Below, piece by piece: positions 39,860-49,466 of a stretch of 64,000 nt of DNA. This stretch comes from Kitasatospora aureofaciens (lineage in GTDB: Bacteria > Actinomycetota > Actinomycetes > Streptomycetales > Streptomycetaceae): positions 186,001 through 250,000 of the forward strand of contig JODU01000004.1 of assembly GCA_000720845.1 (NCBI GenBank). The letters run 5' to 3'. The notes beneath the pieces were generated by a model. That model searched no databases and was not told the DNA's origin. It saw only the letters and a program-made list of their open reading frames with translations. Position 1 is the stretch's first letter, and each line of letters begins with the position of its first letter. The translations under genes were made by a program, and so were the position numbers.

Positions 39860-42010
39860 GTGAGCAGCGAGAACGGACCGGAGCAGGGCGGCGCGCAGGA
39901 CGCGCCGCCCGAGCAGCTCGCGCTCATCCGGGAGACCGTGCGCAAGGCGAAGACCCCGCGGGCCAAGCCGCGCACCTGGCGCGGGGCCGCGCTCGCCAAG
40001 GAACTGCCGGTCGCCAGGGTTCTGGTCGACAAGGGCGTGCTCCACCTCGACCGCTACTTCGACTACGCCGTGCCCGAGGAGCTGGACGCCGACGCCCAGC
40101 CCGGTGTGCGGGTGCGGGTGCGCTTCGGCGCCGGACGGCACCGGGTGCGCGACGGGCGGCGCGAGGGCGGCGGGCTCATCGACGGTTTCCTCGTCGAGCG
40201 GCTCGCCGAGTCCGACTACGCGGGGCCCCTGGCCGCGCTGGCCCAGGTCGTCTCGCCCGAGCGGATCCTCGACGAGGAACTGCTCGGCCTCGTCCGGGCG
40301 GTCGCCGACCGTTACGCGGGCAGCGTCGCGGACGTCCTCCAGCTCGCCGTGCCACCGCGCAACGCGCGCGCCGAGAAGCGGGCCTCGCCGCAGCCGCTGC
40401 CCTCACCGCCGGCTCCCGGGCCGGGATCGTGGGCGCGGTACGAGCAGGGGGCCGCGTTCGTGGCGGCCCTCGCGTCCGGCGGCGCGCCCCGCGCGGTGTG
40501 GAACGCGCTGCCGGGCCCGCAGTGGACCGAGGAGCTCGCGCGGGCCGTGGCGGCGACGCTGGCCTCCGGCCGGGGCGCCCTCGTGGTCCTGCCGGACGGC
40601 CGGGCGGTCGCCCGCGCCGACGCCGCGCTCACCGCGCTGCTGGGCGAGGGACGGCACGCCGTGCTCACCGCCCACGCCGGCCCCGAGAAGCGGTACGCGC
40701 AGTGGCTCGCGGTCCGCCGAGGTGCCGTACGGGCCGTGATCGGGACCCGCGCCGCCATGTTCGCGCCGGTGCGGGACCTCGGTCTGGTCGCCCTGTGGGA
40801 CGACGGCGACGACAGCCACAGCGAACCGCACGCCCCACAGCCCCACGCGCGTGAGGTGCTGCTGCTGCGCGCCGCCCAGGACCGGTGCGCCTTCCTGCTG
40901 GGCGGCTGGAGCTGCACCGTGGAGGCGGCCCAGCTGGTGGAGACCGGCTGGGCCCGGCCGCTGGTCGCCGCGCGGGAGCAGGTGCGGGCCGCCGCGCCGC
41001 TGGTGCGGACCGTGGGGGACCAGGACCTGGCCCGGGACGAGGCCGCCCGCGCCGCACGGCTGCCGAGCATCGCCTGGCAGGCCGTCAGGGACGGACTGCA
41101 GAACGGACCGGTACTCGTGCAGGTGCCCCGGCGCGGTTACGTACCCCGGATGGCCTGCGCGGCGTGCCGGACGCCCGCGCGGTGCCGGCACTGCTCGGGC
41201 CCGCTGGAGGGGCAGGAGTCCGGAGCCGCGCTGCGCTGCGGCTGGTGCGGGCGCGAGGAGGGCTCCTGGCACTGCCCGGAGTGCGGGGCCTTCCGGCTGC
41301 GGGCGCAGATCGTGGGCGCCCGGCGCACCGCGGAGGAGCTGGGGCGGGCCTTCCCGGCCGTGCCCGTGCGCACCTCCGGACGGGAGCACGTGCTGGACAC
41401 CGTGTCCGAGGCCCCGGCGCTGGTGGTGAGCACACCTGGGGCCGAACCGGTCGCCGAGGGCGGATACGCGGCGGCACTGCTGCTCGACGGCTGGGCGATG
41501 CTCGGCCGTCCCGATCTGCGCGCGGGCGAGGACGCCTTGCGGCGCTGGCTGGCCGCCGCCGCCCTGGTGCGCCCGCAGGGCGCCGGGGGCACCGTCGTCG
41601 CGGTCGCCGAGCCGACCCTGCGGCCGGTGCAGGCGCTGGTGCGCTGGGACCCCGTCGGCCATGCGCTGCGGGAGCTGTCCGAACGGGCCGAGCTGGCTTT
41701 TCCGCCGGTGTCGCGGATGGCGGCCGTCGCGGGGCCGCCGGAGGCGGTGACGGCCTTCCTCGACGCGGTCGAACTGCCGCGGGAGGCGGAGGTGCTCGGC
41801 CCGGTGCCCCTGCCGGTCACGGCACCGGGGCGGCCGCGCCGGGTGGGGGCGCCACCGCCCGGGGAGCACTGGGACCGTGCGCTGGTCCGGGTGCCGCCGG
41901 GGCGCGGGGCGGCGCTGGCCGGCGCGCTGAAGGCCGCTCAGGCGGCGCGGACGGCACGCGGGAGCGACACGGCGGTGTGGGTGCGGATCGATCCGCCCGA
42001 CATCGGGTGA
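39860..42010 (+). CDS. priA: PriA-like primosomal protein N' (helicase motifs degenerate)
   Basis: 716-residue protein with the PriA N-terminal DNA-binding domain (ARVLVDKGVLHLDRYFDYAVPEEL) and the zinc-binding cysteine cluster (CAACRTPARCRHCSGPL ... CGWCGREEGSWHCPECG). The Walker A position reads RGALVVLPDGRAV, without GxGKT, and no DEEH box is seen (WDDGDDSHSE instead). This matches the actinobacterial form thought to lack ATP-dependent helicase activity, so it may serve only as a loading platform in replication restart. Overall length is normal. Confidence 0.9.
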   Translation: MSSENGPEQGGAQDAPPEQLALIRETVRKAKTPRAKPRTWRGAALAKELPVARVLVDKGVLHLDRYFDYAVPEELDADAQPGVRVRVRFGAGRHRVRDGRREGGGLIDGFLVERLAESDYAGPLAALAQVVSPERILDEELLGLVRAVADRYAGSVADVLQLAVPPRNARAEKRASPQPLPSPPAPGPGSWARYEQGAAFVAALASGGAPRAVWNALPGPQWTEELARAVAATLASGRGALVVLPDGRAVARADAALTALLGEGRHAVLTAHAGPEKRYAQWLAVRRGAVRAVIGTRAAMFAPVRDLGLVALWDDGDDSHSEPHAPQPHAREVLLLRAAQDRCAFLLGGWSCTVEAAQLVETGWARPLVAAREQVRAAAPLVRTVGDQDLARDEAARAARLPSIAWQAVRDGLQNGPVLVQVPRRGYVPRMACAACRTPARCRHCSGPLEGQESGAALRCGWCGREEGSWHCPECGAFRLRAQIVGARRTAEELGRAFPAVPVRTSGREHVLDTVSEAPALVVSTPGAEPVAEGGYAAALLLDGWAMLGRPDLRAGEDALRRWLAAAALVRPQGAGGTVVAVAEPTLRPVQALVRWDPVGHALRELSERAELAFPPVSRMAAVAGPPEAVTAFLDAVELPREAEVLGPVPLPVTAPGRPRRVGAPPPGEHWDRALVRVPPGRGAALAGALKAAQAARTARGSDTAVWVRIDPPDIG

Positions 42011-42140
42011 GGGGCGTACACGCCGCGGCCCTCCGTCTCCCGGAACGGAGGGGAGGGGCGGAGGGCCGGTGTGGGGTCGCGGCTCGGCCGGTGCGGGCGG
42101 CCGGTGCGGATTACCGCCGGGGCGGATCAGCCAGTGCGGG

Positions 42141-42168
42141 TCAGTCAGAGCAGATCAGTCAGAGCAGA
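42141..42168. repeat. Tandem 14-bp repeat after priA
   Basis: Two exact copies of TCAGTCAGAGCAGA, flanked by degenerate copies (TCAGCCAG at 42127 and 42169), in the short gap before the convergent HTH gene. Probably a replication-slippage repeat. Confidence 0.7.
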
Positions 42169-42196
42169 TCAGCCAGTACGGGCCGGCCAGAGCACT

Positions 42197-42748
42197 TCAG
42201 CCGTTGCGCGGGCCGGGGAAGGCGGTCGGGCGGACCTCGTCGCGCAGGGACGGGCTGCCCGACGTCGGCTGGGTCGGCATGGAGCGGGCCGCCGGGACCG
42301 TGGGCACCGGGGGGAGCCCCGAGCCCACGTCGACCGGGCGCGTACCCGTCGGCTCCGGAGTGTGCTCGGCGGTCTCGGCGGCGGACGCCGTCTGGGCCGC
42401 GGCGCGCCGGGAGCCGTAGCGCCGGTGCACGGCCTGCTTGGTGACGCCGAGCGCGGAGCCCACCGCGTCCCACGAGAAGCCGAGTGAGCGGTCGAAGTCC
42501 ACGGCGGCCGTGACCAGTGTCTCGACACTGTCCCGCAGCTCCTGGGCGAGACGGACCGTCGGGGCGGGGGCGCGTCCGTAGACGACGAAGCCCGCGGAGG
42601 GGCCGGAGCGGCGCGGGCGGTAGACGTTGCCCAACTGGGCGGTGAGGGTGCGCAGTGCGTCCACCTGCCGGCGGACCCGCTCGATGTCCCGCACCAGCAA
42701 GTGCAGGCTGGCCCGAGCCTGGGCGTCGTGGGTTGCGTGGTCGGCCAT
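42197..42748 (-). CDS. Small helix-turn-helix protein
   Basis: 183-residue protein, function unknown. Residues 1-50 are helical (HDAQARASLHLLVRDIERVRRQVDALRTL), a helix-turn-helix-like motif WDAVGSALGVTKQAVHRRYG lies near 105-124, and the C-terminus is Pro/Thr-rich. The ATG at 42748 has GAGAGG six bases upstream and is preferred to an upstream TTG at 42754. A similar motif occurs in the protein at 49517. Convergent with priA. Confidence 0.7.
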   Translation of the reverse strand: MADHATHDAQARASLHLLVRDIERVRRQVDALRTLTAQLGNVYRPRRSGPSAGFVVYGRAPAPTVRLAQELRDSVETLVTAAVDFDRSLGFSWDAVGSALGVTKQAVHRRYGSRRAAAQTASAAETAEHTPEPTGTRPVDVGSGLPPVPTVPAARSMPTQPTSGSPSLRDEVRPTAFPGPRNG

Positions 42749-43079
42749 GAACAAGCCTCTCGAACCGGCGTTGAAAGGAATCGGGCCGCGCGGGCGGCCC
42801 GGTGTGTCAACTCTTCCTTGACCAACGTGTGGGTGCGGCGTTGGTCACGGGGTGGGGGCGTGGGGGTTGGTTCGTGCGCCCCCTCGGCCTTCGGTCTTGT
42901 GCGCCCGTCGGCCTTCGGCCTCGTGCGCCTCCCACCCCCGCATCCCGCGTTTCCGGTCGGCCGAGCGGCTGAGCCCTCCCGTGGGGCTGCCGCGCCGCCG
43001 GCGCCTTCCCGTCGGTTGACGGCTCGTAGACTGGTGCGCTGCCCAGCAACCGCCCCCGCCCGAGAGGCCCGTCCCACCC
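42749..43079. promoter_or_regulatory. Divergent promoter region between HTH gene and fmt
   Basis: This 331-bp gap holds a 9-bp inverted repeat (TGACCAACG at 42819-42827 with CGTTGGTCA at 42839-42847) about 70-100 bp upstream of the HTH gene, a possible operator. An imperfect tandem duplication of GTGCGCC..CGGCCTTCGG lies at about 42873-42929. A TAGACT -10-like box at 43027-43032 fits an fmt promoter. Confidence 0.4.
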
Positions 43080-44012
43080 ATGAAGCTCGTCTTCGCCGGT
43101 ACCCCCGAGGTCGCCGTCCCCGCCCTGGACGCCCTGATCGCCTCCGGGCGTCACGAGGTGGCCGCCGTCGTCACCCGGCCCGACGCGCCGGCCGGGCGCG
43201 GGCGCCGGCTGGTCGCCTCGCCCGTGGCCGAACGGGCCGAGGAGGCGGGCATCGAGGTGCTCAAGCCCGCGAAGCCGCGCGACCCCGGCTTCCTGGACCG
43301 GCTGCGCGAGATCGCGCCCGACTGCTGCCCCGTCGTCGCCTACGGCGCCCTGCTGCCCCGCGTCGCCCTGGACGTGCCCGCCCGCGGCTGGGTGAACCTG
43401 CACTTCTCGCTGCTGCCCGCCTGGCGCGGCGCGGCCCCCGTGCAGCACGCGCTGATGGCAGGCGACGAGATCACCGGCGCGTCCACCTTCCTGATCGAGG
43501 AGGGCCTGGACTCCGGCCCCGTGTACGGGACGGTCACCGAGACCATCCGCCCCACCGACACCAGCGGCGACCTGCTGACCCGGCTGGCCTTCGCCGGCGC
43601 CGGCCTGCTGGCGGCCACCATGGACGGCATCGAGGACGGCAGTCTGAAGGCGGTACCGCAGCCGGACGAGGGCGTCACCCTCGCCCCGAAGATCACCGTG
43701 GAGGACGCACGGGTCGACTGGACCGCCCCGGCGCTGCGCGTGGACCGGGTGGTGCGCGGCTGCACCCCGGCCCCCGGCGCCTGGACCACCTTCCGCGGCG
43801 AGCGGCTCAAGCTGGTGCAGGCCGTGCCCCTGCCCGACCGGACCGGCCTCGCCCCGGGGCAGCTCGCCGCCGGGAAGAACAACGTGTACGTCGGCACCGG
43901 CTCGCACGCCGTCGAGCTGCTGTGGGTGCAGGCGCAGGGCAAGAAGCCGATGCGGGCCGCGGACTGGGCGCGCGGGGCGCGGATCACCGAGGGCGAGCTG
44001 CTCGGCGACTGA
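43080..44012 (+). CDS. fmt: Methionyl-tRNA formyltransferase
   Basis: 310-residue enzyme that formylates initiator Met-tRNA using 10-formyl-THF. Signatures: FAGTPEVAVPALDALI, catalytic region CCPVVAYGALLP, and VNLHFSLLPAWRGAAPVQHALMAGD, followed by the C-terminal tRNA-binding domain. rsmB follows 99 bp downstream, the usual fmt-rsmB pairing; no def gene is adjacent. Confidence 0.96.
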   Translation: MKLVFAGTPEVAVPALDALIASGRHEVAAVVTRPDAPAGRGRRLVASPVAERAEEAGIEVLKPAKPRDPGFLDRLREIAPDCCPVVAYGALLPRVALDVPARGWVNLHFSLLPAWRGAAPVQHALMAGDEITGASTFLIEEGLDSGPVYGTVTETIRPTDTSGDLLTRLAFAGAGLLAATMDGIEDGSLKAVPQPDEGVTLAPKITVEDARVDWTAPALRVDRVVRGCTPAPGAWTTFRGERLKLVQAVPLPDRTGLAPGQLAAGKNNVYVGTGSHAVELLWVQAQGKKPMRAADWARGARITEGELLGD

Positions 44013-44111
44013 CGGACCCGCGCCCGCGGGCCCCGCGCCCGCGCTTCACCGTTCACCGGCCCGGCGTACGCTGGTGAGCGCACTTCATCCCACATCCGGA
44101 GCACCTTTTTC

Positions 44112-45539
44112 GTGAGCGAGCAGCCCCGCCGTCCCCGCAAGCCCGGCAAGCCGTACCGCAGGCCCCAGAAGGACCCCGTCCGCATCCTCGCCTTCGAGGC
44201 GCTCAGGGCCGTCGACGAGCGGGACGCGTACGCCAACCTCGTCCTGCCACCGCTGCTGCGCAAGGCGCGGGAGAAGGAGGGGCCGGAGAAGTTCGACGCC
44301 CGGGACGCGGCCCTCGCGACCGAGCTGGTGTACGGCACGCTGCGCCGGCAGGGGACGTACGACGCGATCATCGCGGACTGCGTGGACCGGCCGCTGCGCG
44401 AGGTCGACCCGCCGGTCCTGGACGTGCTCAGCCTGGGCGCGCACCAGCTGCTGGGGACGCGCATCCCGAGCCACGCCGCCGTCTCCGCGTCCGTCGAGCT
44501 GGCGCGGGTCGTGCTCGGGGACGGGCGGGCCAAGTTCGTCAACGCCGTGCTGCGCAAGGTCGCGCGGGACGATCTCGACGGATGGCTGGAGCGGGTCGCC
44601 CCGCCCTACGACGAGGACCCGGAGGACCATCTGGCCGTCGTGCACTCGCACCCGCGCTGGGTGGTCTCCGCGCTGTGGGACTCGCTCGGCGGTGGCCGGG
44701 CCGGCATCGAGGAACTGCTGGCCGCCGACAACGAACGCCCCGAGGTCACCCTCGTCGCGCGGCCGGGCCGGGCCACCCGCGAGGAACTGCTCGGCGAGGA
44801 GGCCGCCCTACCGGGGCGCTGGTCGCCGTACGCGGTGCGGCTGAGCGAGGGCGGTGAGCCCGGGGCCGTCGAGGCCGTGCGGGAGGGCCGCGCCGGTGTG
44901 CAGGACGAGGGCAGCCAGCTGGTCGCCCTGGCCCTCGCCAACGCGCCCCTGCACGGGCCGGACCGGCGCTGGCTCGACGGGTGCGCCGGACCCGGCGGCA
45001 AGGCCGCGCTCCTCGGTGCGCTCGCCGCCGAACGGGGCGCCTTCCTGCTCGCCTCCGAGAAGCAGCCGCACCGCGCCGGGCTCGTGGCCAAGGCGCTGGA
45101 CGGCAATCCGGGGCCGTACCAGGTGATCGCCGCCGACGGGACCCGCCCGGCGTGGCGGCCCGGGAGCTTCGACCGCGTCCTGGTCGACGTGCCGTGCACC
45201 GGGCTCGGTGCCCTGCGGCGCCGGCCCGAGGCACGCTGGCGGCGGCGCCCCGAGGACCTGGACGGCTTCGCCCCGCTCCAGCGCGGGCTGCTGCGCAGCG
45301 CCCTGGAGGCCGTACGGGTCGGGGGCGTCGTCGCCTACGCGACCTGCTCGCCGCACCTCGCCGAGACCCGGGCGGTCGTCGCGGACGTCCTCAAGCAGCA
45401 CCCCGGCACCGACCTCGTGGACGCCCGCCCCCTCCTCCCCGGCGTCCCGGACCTGGGCGAGGGCCCCGACATCCAGCTGTGGCCCCACATCCACGGCACG
45501 GACGCGATGTACCTGGCCCTGATCCGCCGCACCGCATAA
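44112..45539 (+). CDS. rsmB: 16S rRNA m5C967 methyltransferase
   Basis: 475-residue SAM-dependent RNA methyltransferase. An N-terminal NusB-like domain (RILAFEALRAVDERDAYANLVLP ... FVNAVLRKV) is followed by the catalytic domain with SAM motif DGCAGPGGKAALL and the two cysteines in DVPCTGLGALRRRPEARW and ATCSPHLAETRAVV. A basic Pro/Arg/Lys N-terminus (RRPRKPGKPYRRPQK) precedes it. Confidence 0.94.
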   Translation: MSEQPRRPRKPGKPYRRPQKDPVRILAFEALRAVDERDAYANLVLPPLLRKAREKEGPEKFDARDAALATELVYGTLRRQGTYDAIIADCVDRPLREVDPPVLDVLSLGAHQLLGTRIPSHAAVSASVELARVVLGDGRAKFVNAVLRKVARDDLDGWLERVAPPYDEDPEDHLAVVHSHPRWVVSALWDSLGGGRAGIEELLAADNERPEVTLVARPGRATREELLGEEAALPGRWSPYAVRLSEGGEPGAVEAVREGRAGVQDEGSQLVALALANAPLHGPDRRWLDGCAGPGGKAALLGALAAERGAFLLASEKQPHRAGLVAKALDGNPGPYQVIAADGTRPAWRPGSFDRVLVDVPCTGLGALRRRPEARWRRRPEDLDGFAPLQRGLLRSALEAVRVGGVVAYATCSPHLAETRAVVADVLKQHPGTDLVDARPLLPGVPDLGEGPDIQLWPHIHGTDAMYLALIRRTA

Positions 45540-45552
45540 CGCGCCCGACAAC

Positions 45553-45595
45553 GCGCCCCAAAGGGGCGCGGGGAACGGCGCGGGCAACCACCACC
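45553..45595. repeat. Dispersed Streptomyces intergenic repeat (copy 2)
   Basis: Palindrome GCGCCCC AAA GGGGCGC followed by GGGGAACGGCGCG, beginning 13 bp after rsmB. It resembles the copy at 22066 in palindrome and in the GGGGA-CxGCGCG extension. Confidence 0.65.
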
Positions 45596-45676
45596 GGTCT
45601 CGCGGCCGACGAACAAGCCAGACAGGTCCCCGGGCCCATGCCACCCACCCCCGGAGGGCATGGCAGGCTTGGACAC

Positions 45677-46363
45677 ATGGCCGCGCAGATCAACCCCAGC
45701 ATCCTGTCCGCCGACTTCGCCCGCCTCGCGGACGAGGCCAGGGCGGTCGAGGGAGCCGACTGGCTCCACGTCGACGTCATGGACAACCACTTCGTCCCGA
45801 ACCTTACGCTCGGCGTGCCGGTGGTCGAGTCCCTGGCCCGCGCGACCGACACCCCGCTGGACTGCCACCTCATGATCGAGGCTCCCGACCGTTGGGCGCC
45901 GCAGTACGTCGAGGCGGGCGCCGGTTCCGTCACCTTCCACGTCGAGGCGGCCGCCGCGCCGGTGCGGCTGGCCCGGGAGATCCGTGCCAAGGGCGCCCGC
46001 GCGTCCATGGCGCTGAAGCCCGCGACGCCGATCGAGCCGTATGAGGACCTGCTCCCCGAACTCGACATGCTGCTGGTCATGACGGTTGAACCCGGCTTCG
46101 GCGGGCAGGCGTTCCTGGACATCATGCTTCCCAAGATCCGGCGCACCCGTGAGCTGATCAAGAAGCACGGTCTGGAGCTGTGGCTCCAGGTCGACGGCGG
46201 GGTCTCGGCGTCGACGATCGAGCGGTGCGCCGACGCCGGCGCCGACGTCTTCGTCGCGGGTTCCGCCGTGTACGGGGCGTCCGACCCTGCCGAGGCGGTA
46301 CGTGCATTGCGCACGCAGGCCGAGGCGACGACCGCCGGGGCATCCTGGTCCTGCGACCACTGA
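45677..46363 (+). CDS. rpe: Ribulose-phosphate 3-epimerase
   Basis: 228-residue TIM-barrel enzyme of the pentose phosphate pathway. Signatures: INPSILSADFARL, the catalytic aspartate in HVDVMDNHFVPNLTLG, DCHLMIEAP, MTVEPGFGGQAF and the second catalytic aspartate in LQVDGGVSASTI. The next gene is a sugar-binding regulator, which fits sugar-phosphate control. Confidence 0.96.
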   Translation: MAAQINPSILSADFARLADEARAVEGADWLHVDVMDNHFVPNLTLGVPVVESLARATDTPLDCHLMIEAPDRWAPQYVEAGAGSVTFHVEAAAAPVRLAREIRAKGARASMALKPATPIEPYEDLLPELDMLLVMTVEPGFGGQAFLDIMLPKIRRTRELIKKHGLELWLQVDGGVSASTIERCADAGADVFVAGSAVYGASDPAEAVRALRTQAEATTAGASWSCDH

Positions 46364-46464
46364 GGAACAGAAAGTGAACGGCTCCCATCAGGGCTGATCA
46401 ACAGCGCCGAATCTGCAAGGATGAACGGCGTATCCAGAGTGTGAACAGCAGTGAGGAGATCGCC

Positions 46465-47484
46465 GTGTCGGGTATGTCGGCGGGCCGTTCAGCCATGCGG
46501 ATGGGACCCGCTGAGCTGGTCCAGGCGGCGGCCATGGCCCGCCGCTTCTACCTCGAGGGCAAGTCCAAGATCCAGATCGCGGAGGAGTTCGGCGTCAGCC
46601 GCTTCAAGGTGGCCAGGGTTCTCGAGACCGCCCTCGAGCGGGACCTGGTAAGAATCGAGATCCGCGTGCCGGCCGAGCTGGACGCGGAGCGCTCGGACGC
46701 CCTGCGCGCCCGCTACGGGCTCAGGCACGCCGTCGTGGTGGAGTCCCCGGCCGACGCCGAGGAGACACCCGACCCGGAGAACCTGGGCGAGGTGGCCGCC
46801 GACCTGCTCGGCGAGCTGGTCAACGAAGGTGATGTGCTCGGACTGGCCTGGGGCCGGTCCACCATCCACATGGCGGCGGCGCTCGACCGGCTGCCGCCGT
46901 GCACCGTGGTCCAGTTGACGGGCGTGTACGACGCCGGGACCGCCGAGCGCGGCTCGGTGGAGGCCGTCCGCCGTGCCGCCCAGGTGTCGGGCGGCGACGC
47001 GCACCCCATCTACGCGCCGATGCTGCTGCCGGACGCGGCCACCGCGCAGGCGCTGCGGCACCAGACCGGGATCGCCCGGGCCTTCGAGTACTTCGACAAG
47101 GTCACGGTCGCCTGCGTCTCCATCGGCTCCTGGGAGCCCGGCATCTCGACGGTGCACGACATGCTCAGCGACGAGGAGCGCGCGCACTACGCCTCGCTCG
47201 GGGTCGCCGCCGAGATGTCCGCGCACCTCTTCGACGCCGAGGGCCGCCGGGTCGGGCGGGATCTGGGGGAGCGGTGCATCACGGTCAAGGCCGACCAGCT
47301 CCGCCGTATCCCCGAGGTGGTGGCGATCGCGGGCGGGCAGCGCAAGGCGGCGGCCATCGACGCGGTGCTGCGCTCCGGCCTCGTCACCAGCCTGGTGACG
47401 GACACGTCGGCCGCGGACTACCTGATGACGGCCGGTTCGGCGCCCAAGTCGACGCTCAACCGGACCGATCCGGACGGGATCTGA
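46465..47484 (+). CDS. SorC/DeoR-type sugar-binding transcriptional regulator
   Basis: 339-residue regulator. The N-terminal helix-turn-helix (ARRFYLEGKSKIQIAEEFGVSRFKVARVLETAL) is followed by a SorC-type sugar-phosphate-binding domain (DVLGLAWGRSTIHMAAAL ... VAIAGGQRKAAAIDAVLRSGLVTSLVTD). GTG at 46465 follows GAGGAG at proper spacing; a GTG at 46441 would add eight residues. Position after rpe suggests pentose or phosphorylated-sugar sensing, not proven. Confidence 0.9.
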   Translation: MSGMSAGRSAMRMGPAELVQAAAMARRFYLEGKSKIQIAEEFGVSRFKVARVLETALERDLVRIEIRVPAELDAERSDALRARYGLRHAVVVESPADAEETPDPENLGEVAADLLGELVNEGDVLGLAWGRSTIHMAAALDRLPPCTVVQLTGVYDAGTAERGSVEAVRRAAQVSGGDAHPIYAPMLLPDAATAQALRHQTGIARAFEYFDKVTVACVSIGSWEPGISTVHDMLSDEERAHYASLGVAAEMSAHLFDAEGRRVGRDLGERCITVKADQLRRIPEVVAIAGGQRKAAAIDAVLRSGLVTSLVTDTSAADYLMTAGSAPKSTLNRTDPDGI

Positions 47485-47524
47485 CGGCCGGTCGGCGCGG
47501 GACGAGCGGGAGGAAGGGCACCAC

Positions 47525-47887
47525 ATGGGCGAGATGACCGAGGACTCCGCGGGACGGCTCGTGGTCACGCTGGACCTCGGCGGGGTCACGGACAAGGCGG
47601 GCCTGATGGACCGCTTCGCCCGTGACCTGGCGCTGCCCGACTGGTTCGGCCGCAACTGGGACGCGCTCGCCGACTCCCTCGCCGACCCCTCCGTCTGGCC
47701 TGGCGGCGCGGCGGACCGGGGGCTGGTGCTGGTCGTCGAGGGCTGGCGGGCGTACGCCGAGGCGCGGCCCGAGGAGTGGGCCGTCGCCGAGGAGGTCTTC
47801 GCCGAGGCCACCGACCGCGGCCCGGGACTCTTCGTCACCCTCGGTCCTGGAGGTTCCTCCAAGGAGTCCGCTGACCAGCCTGGATGA
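47525..47887 (+). CDS. Barstar-like protein
   Basis: 120-residue protein matching the barstar (ribonuclease inhibitor) family, with LDLGGVTDKAGLMDRFARDLALPDWFGRNWDALADSL as the core motif and acidic residues clustered as needed to bind a basic RNase. No barnase-type gene is next to it. It may be an orphan immunity protein, or a regulator of an RNase elsewhere. Confidence 0.85.
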   Translation: MGEMTEDSAGRLVVTLDLGGVTDKAGLMDRFARDLALPDWFGRNWDALADSLADPSVWPGGAADRGLVLVVEGWRAYAEARPEEWAVAEEVFAEATDRGPGLFVTLGPGGSSKESADQPG

Positions 47888-47995
47888 TCTGCCCGGGGAT
47901 TATCGGCCACCCGTCATGGGAGAATGAAGTACGTGCTCTTTCCCCCTGGCTGACCTGTCCGGGGGCCACCTCTGATCGACTGGGATGTGCAGCAC

Positions 47996-49438
47996 GTGCG
48001 TTTCCTGAATGACATCCAGCCCTCGTACGACCTGACGTACGACGACGTGTTCATGGTGCCGAGCCGCTCCGCCGTCGGCTCCCGGCAGGGCGTGGACCTC
48101 GGCTCCCCGGACGGCACGGGCACCACGATCCCGCTCGTCGTCGCCAACATGACCGCCATCGCGGGCCGCCGGATGGCGGAGACGGTGGCCCGGCGCGGCG
48201 GGCTCGTGGTCATCCCGCAGGACATCCCGATCGAAGTCGTCACCGATGTCGTCTCCTGGGTGAAGAGCCGCCACCACGTCCTGGACACCCCGATCGTGCT
48301 GGCCCCGCACCAGACCGTCGCCGACGCGCTGTCCCTGCTGCCCAAGCGGGCGCACAACGCCGGTGTCGTCGTCGACGAGGACGGCAAGCCCGTCGGCGTG
48401 GTCACCGACACCGACCTGACCGGCGTCGACCGCTTCACCCAGCTCGAAGAGGTCATGTCCAAGGACCTGCTCCTCATCGACGCGGACCTGGACCCGCGCG
48501 AGGCCTTCAACACCCTCGACGCCGCCAACCGCCGCTACGCGCCCGCCGTGGACCAGGACGGCCGCCTCGCCGGCATCCTCACCCGCAAGGGCGCCCTGCG
48601 CGCCACCCTCTACACCCCGGCCGTCGACGCCGACGGCAAGCTCCGCATCGCCGCCGCCGTCGGCATCAACGGCGACGTGGCCGGCAAGGCCAAGCAGCTC
48701 CTCGACGCGGGCGTGGACACCCTCGTCATCGACACCGCCCACGGTCATCAGGAGTCGATGATCAGCGCCGTCAAGGTGGTGCGCGACCTCGACCCGCAGG
48801 TGCCGATCGTCGCGGGCAACATCGTCTCCGCCCAGGGCGTGCGCGATCTGATCGAGGCGGGCGCCGACATCATCAAGGTCGGTGTGGGCCCCGGCGCGAT
48901 GTGCACCACCCGGATGATGACCGGCGTGGGCCGGCCGCAGTTCTCCGCCGTCCTGGAATGCGCCGCCGAGGCGAAGAAGTACGGCAAGCACGTGTGGGCC
49001 GACGGCGGCGTCCGCCACCCGCGCGACGTGGCGATGGCCCTCGCGGCCGGCGCGTCCAACGTGATGGTCGGCTCCTGGTTCGCCGGTACCTACGAGTCCC
49101 CGGGCGACCTCCAGCACGACGCCAACGGCCGCGCCTACAAGGAGTCCTTCGGCATGGCCTCCGCGCGCGCGGTGCGCAACCGCACCTCGGAGGAGTCGGC
49201 GTACGACCGGGCCCGCAAGGCGCTGTTCGAGGAGGGCATCTCCACCTCGCGCATGTTCCTGGACCCGGCCCGCCCCGGCGTCGAGGACCTGATCGACTCG
49301 ATCATCGCCGGTGTCCGCTCGTCCTGCACCTACGCCGGTGCGGGCTCCCTGGAGGAGTTCGCCGAGAAGGCCGTGGTCGGCATCCAGAGCGCCGCCGGCT
49401 ACGCCGAGGGCAAGCCGCTGCACGCCAGCTGGAGCTGA
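47996..49438 (+). CDS. guaB1: GuaB1-type IMP dehydrogenase family protein, probable GMP reductase
   Basis: 480-residue IMPDH/GMPR-family TIM barrel with an inserted CBS pair (about 92-200). The catalytic cysteine loop GPGAMCTTRMMTGVG and nucleotide site ADGGVRHPRDVAMALAAGASNVMVG are present. The mycobacterial GuaB1 of this subgroup has been shown to be a GMP reductase, so purine salvage (GMP to IMP) is the likely role, with CBS-mediated nucleotide control. GTG at 47996 gives a sensible ribosome-site spacing; GTG at 47987 is an alternative. Confidence 0.88.
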   Translation: MRFLNDIQPSYDLTYDDVFMVPSRSAVGSRQGVDLGSPDGTGTTIPLVVANMTAIAGRRMAETVARRGGLVVIPQDIPIEVVTDVVSWVKSRHHVLDTPIVLAPHQTVADALSLLPKRAHNAGVVVDEDGKPVGVVTDTDLTGVDRFTQLEEVMSKDLLLIDADLDPREAFNTLDAANRRYAPAVDQDGRLAGILTRKGALRATLYTPAVDADGKLRIAAAVGINGDVAGKAKQLLDAGVDTLVIDTAHGHQESMISAVKVVRDLDPQVPIVAGNIVSAQGVRDLIEAGADIIKVGVGPGAMCTTRMMTGVGRPQFSAVLECAAEAKKYGKHVWADGGVRHPRDVAMALAAGASNVMVGSWFAGTYESPGDLQHDANGRAYKESFGMASARAVRNRTSEESAYDRARKALFEEGISTSRMFLDPARPGVEDLIDSIIAGVRSSCTYAGAGSLEEFAEKAVVGIQSAAGYAEGKPLHASWS

Positions 49439-49466
49439 CCCGCGCGGCGCCGGACCCGGTACCCCA

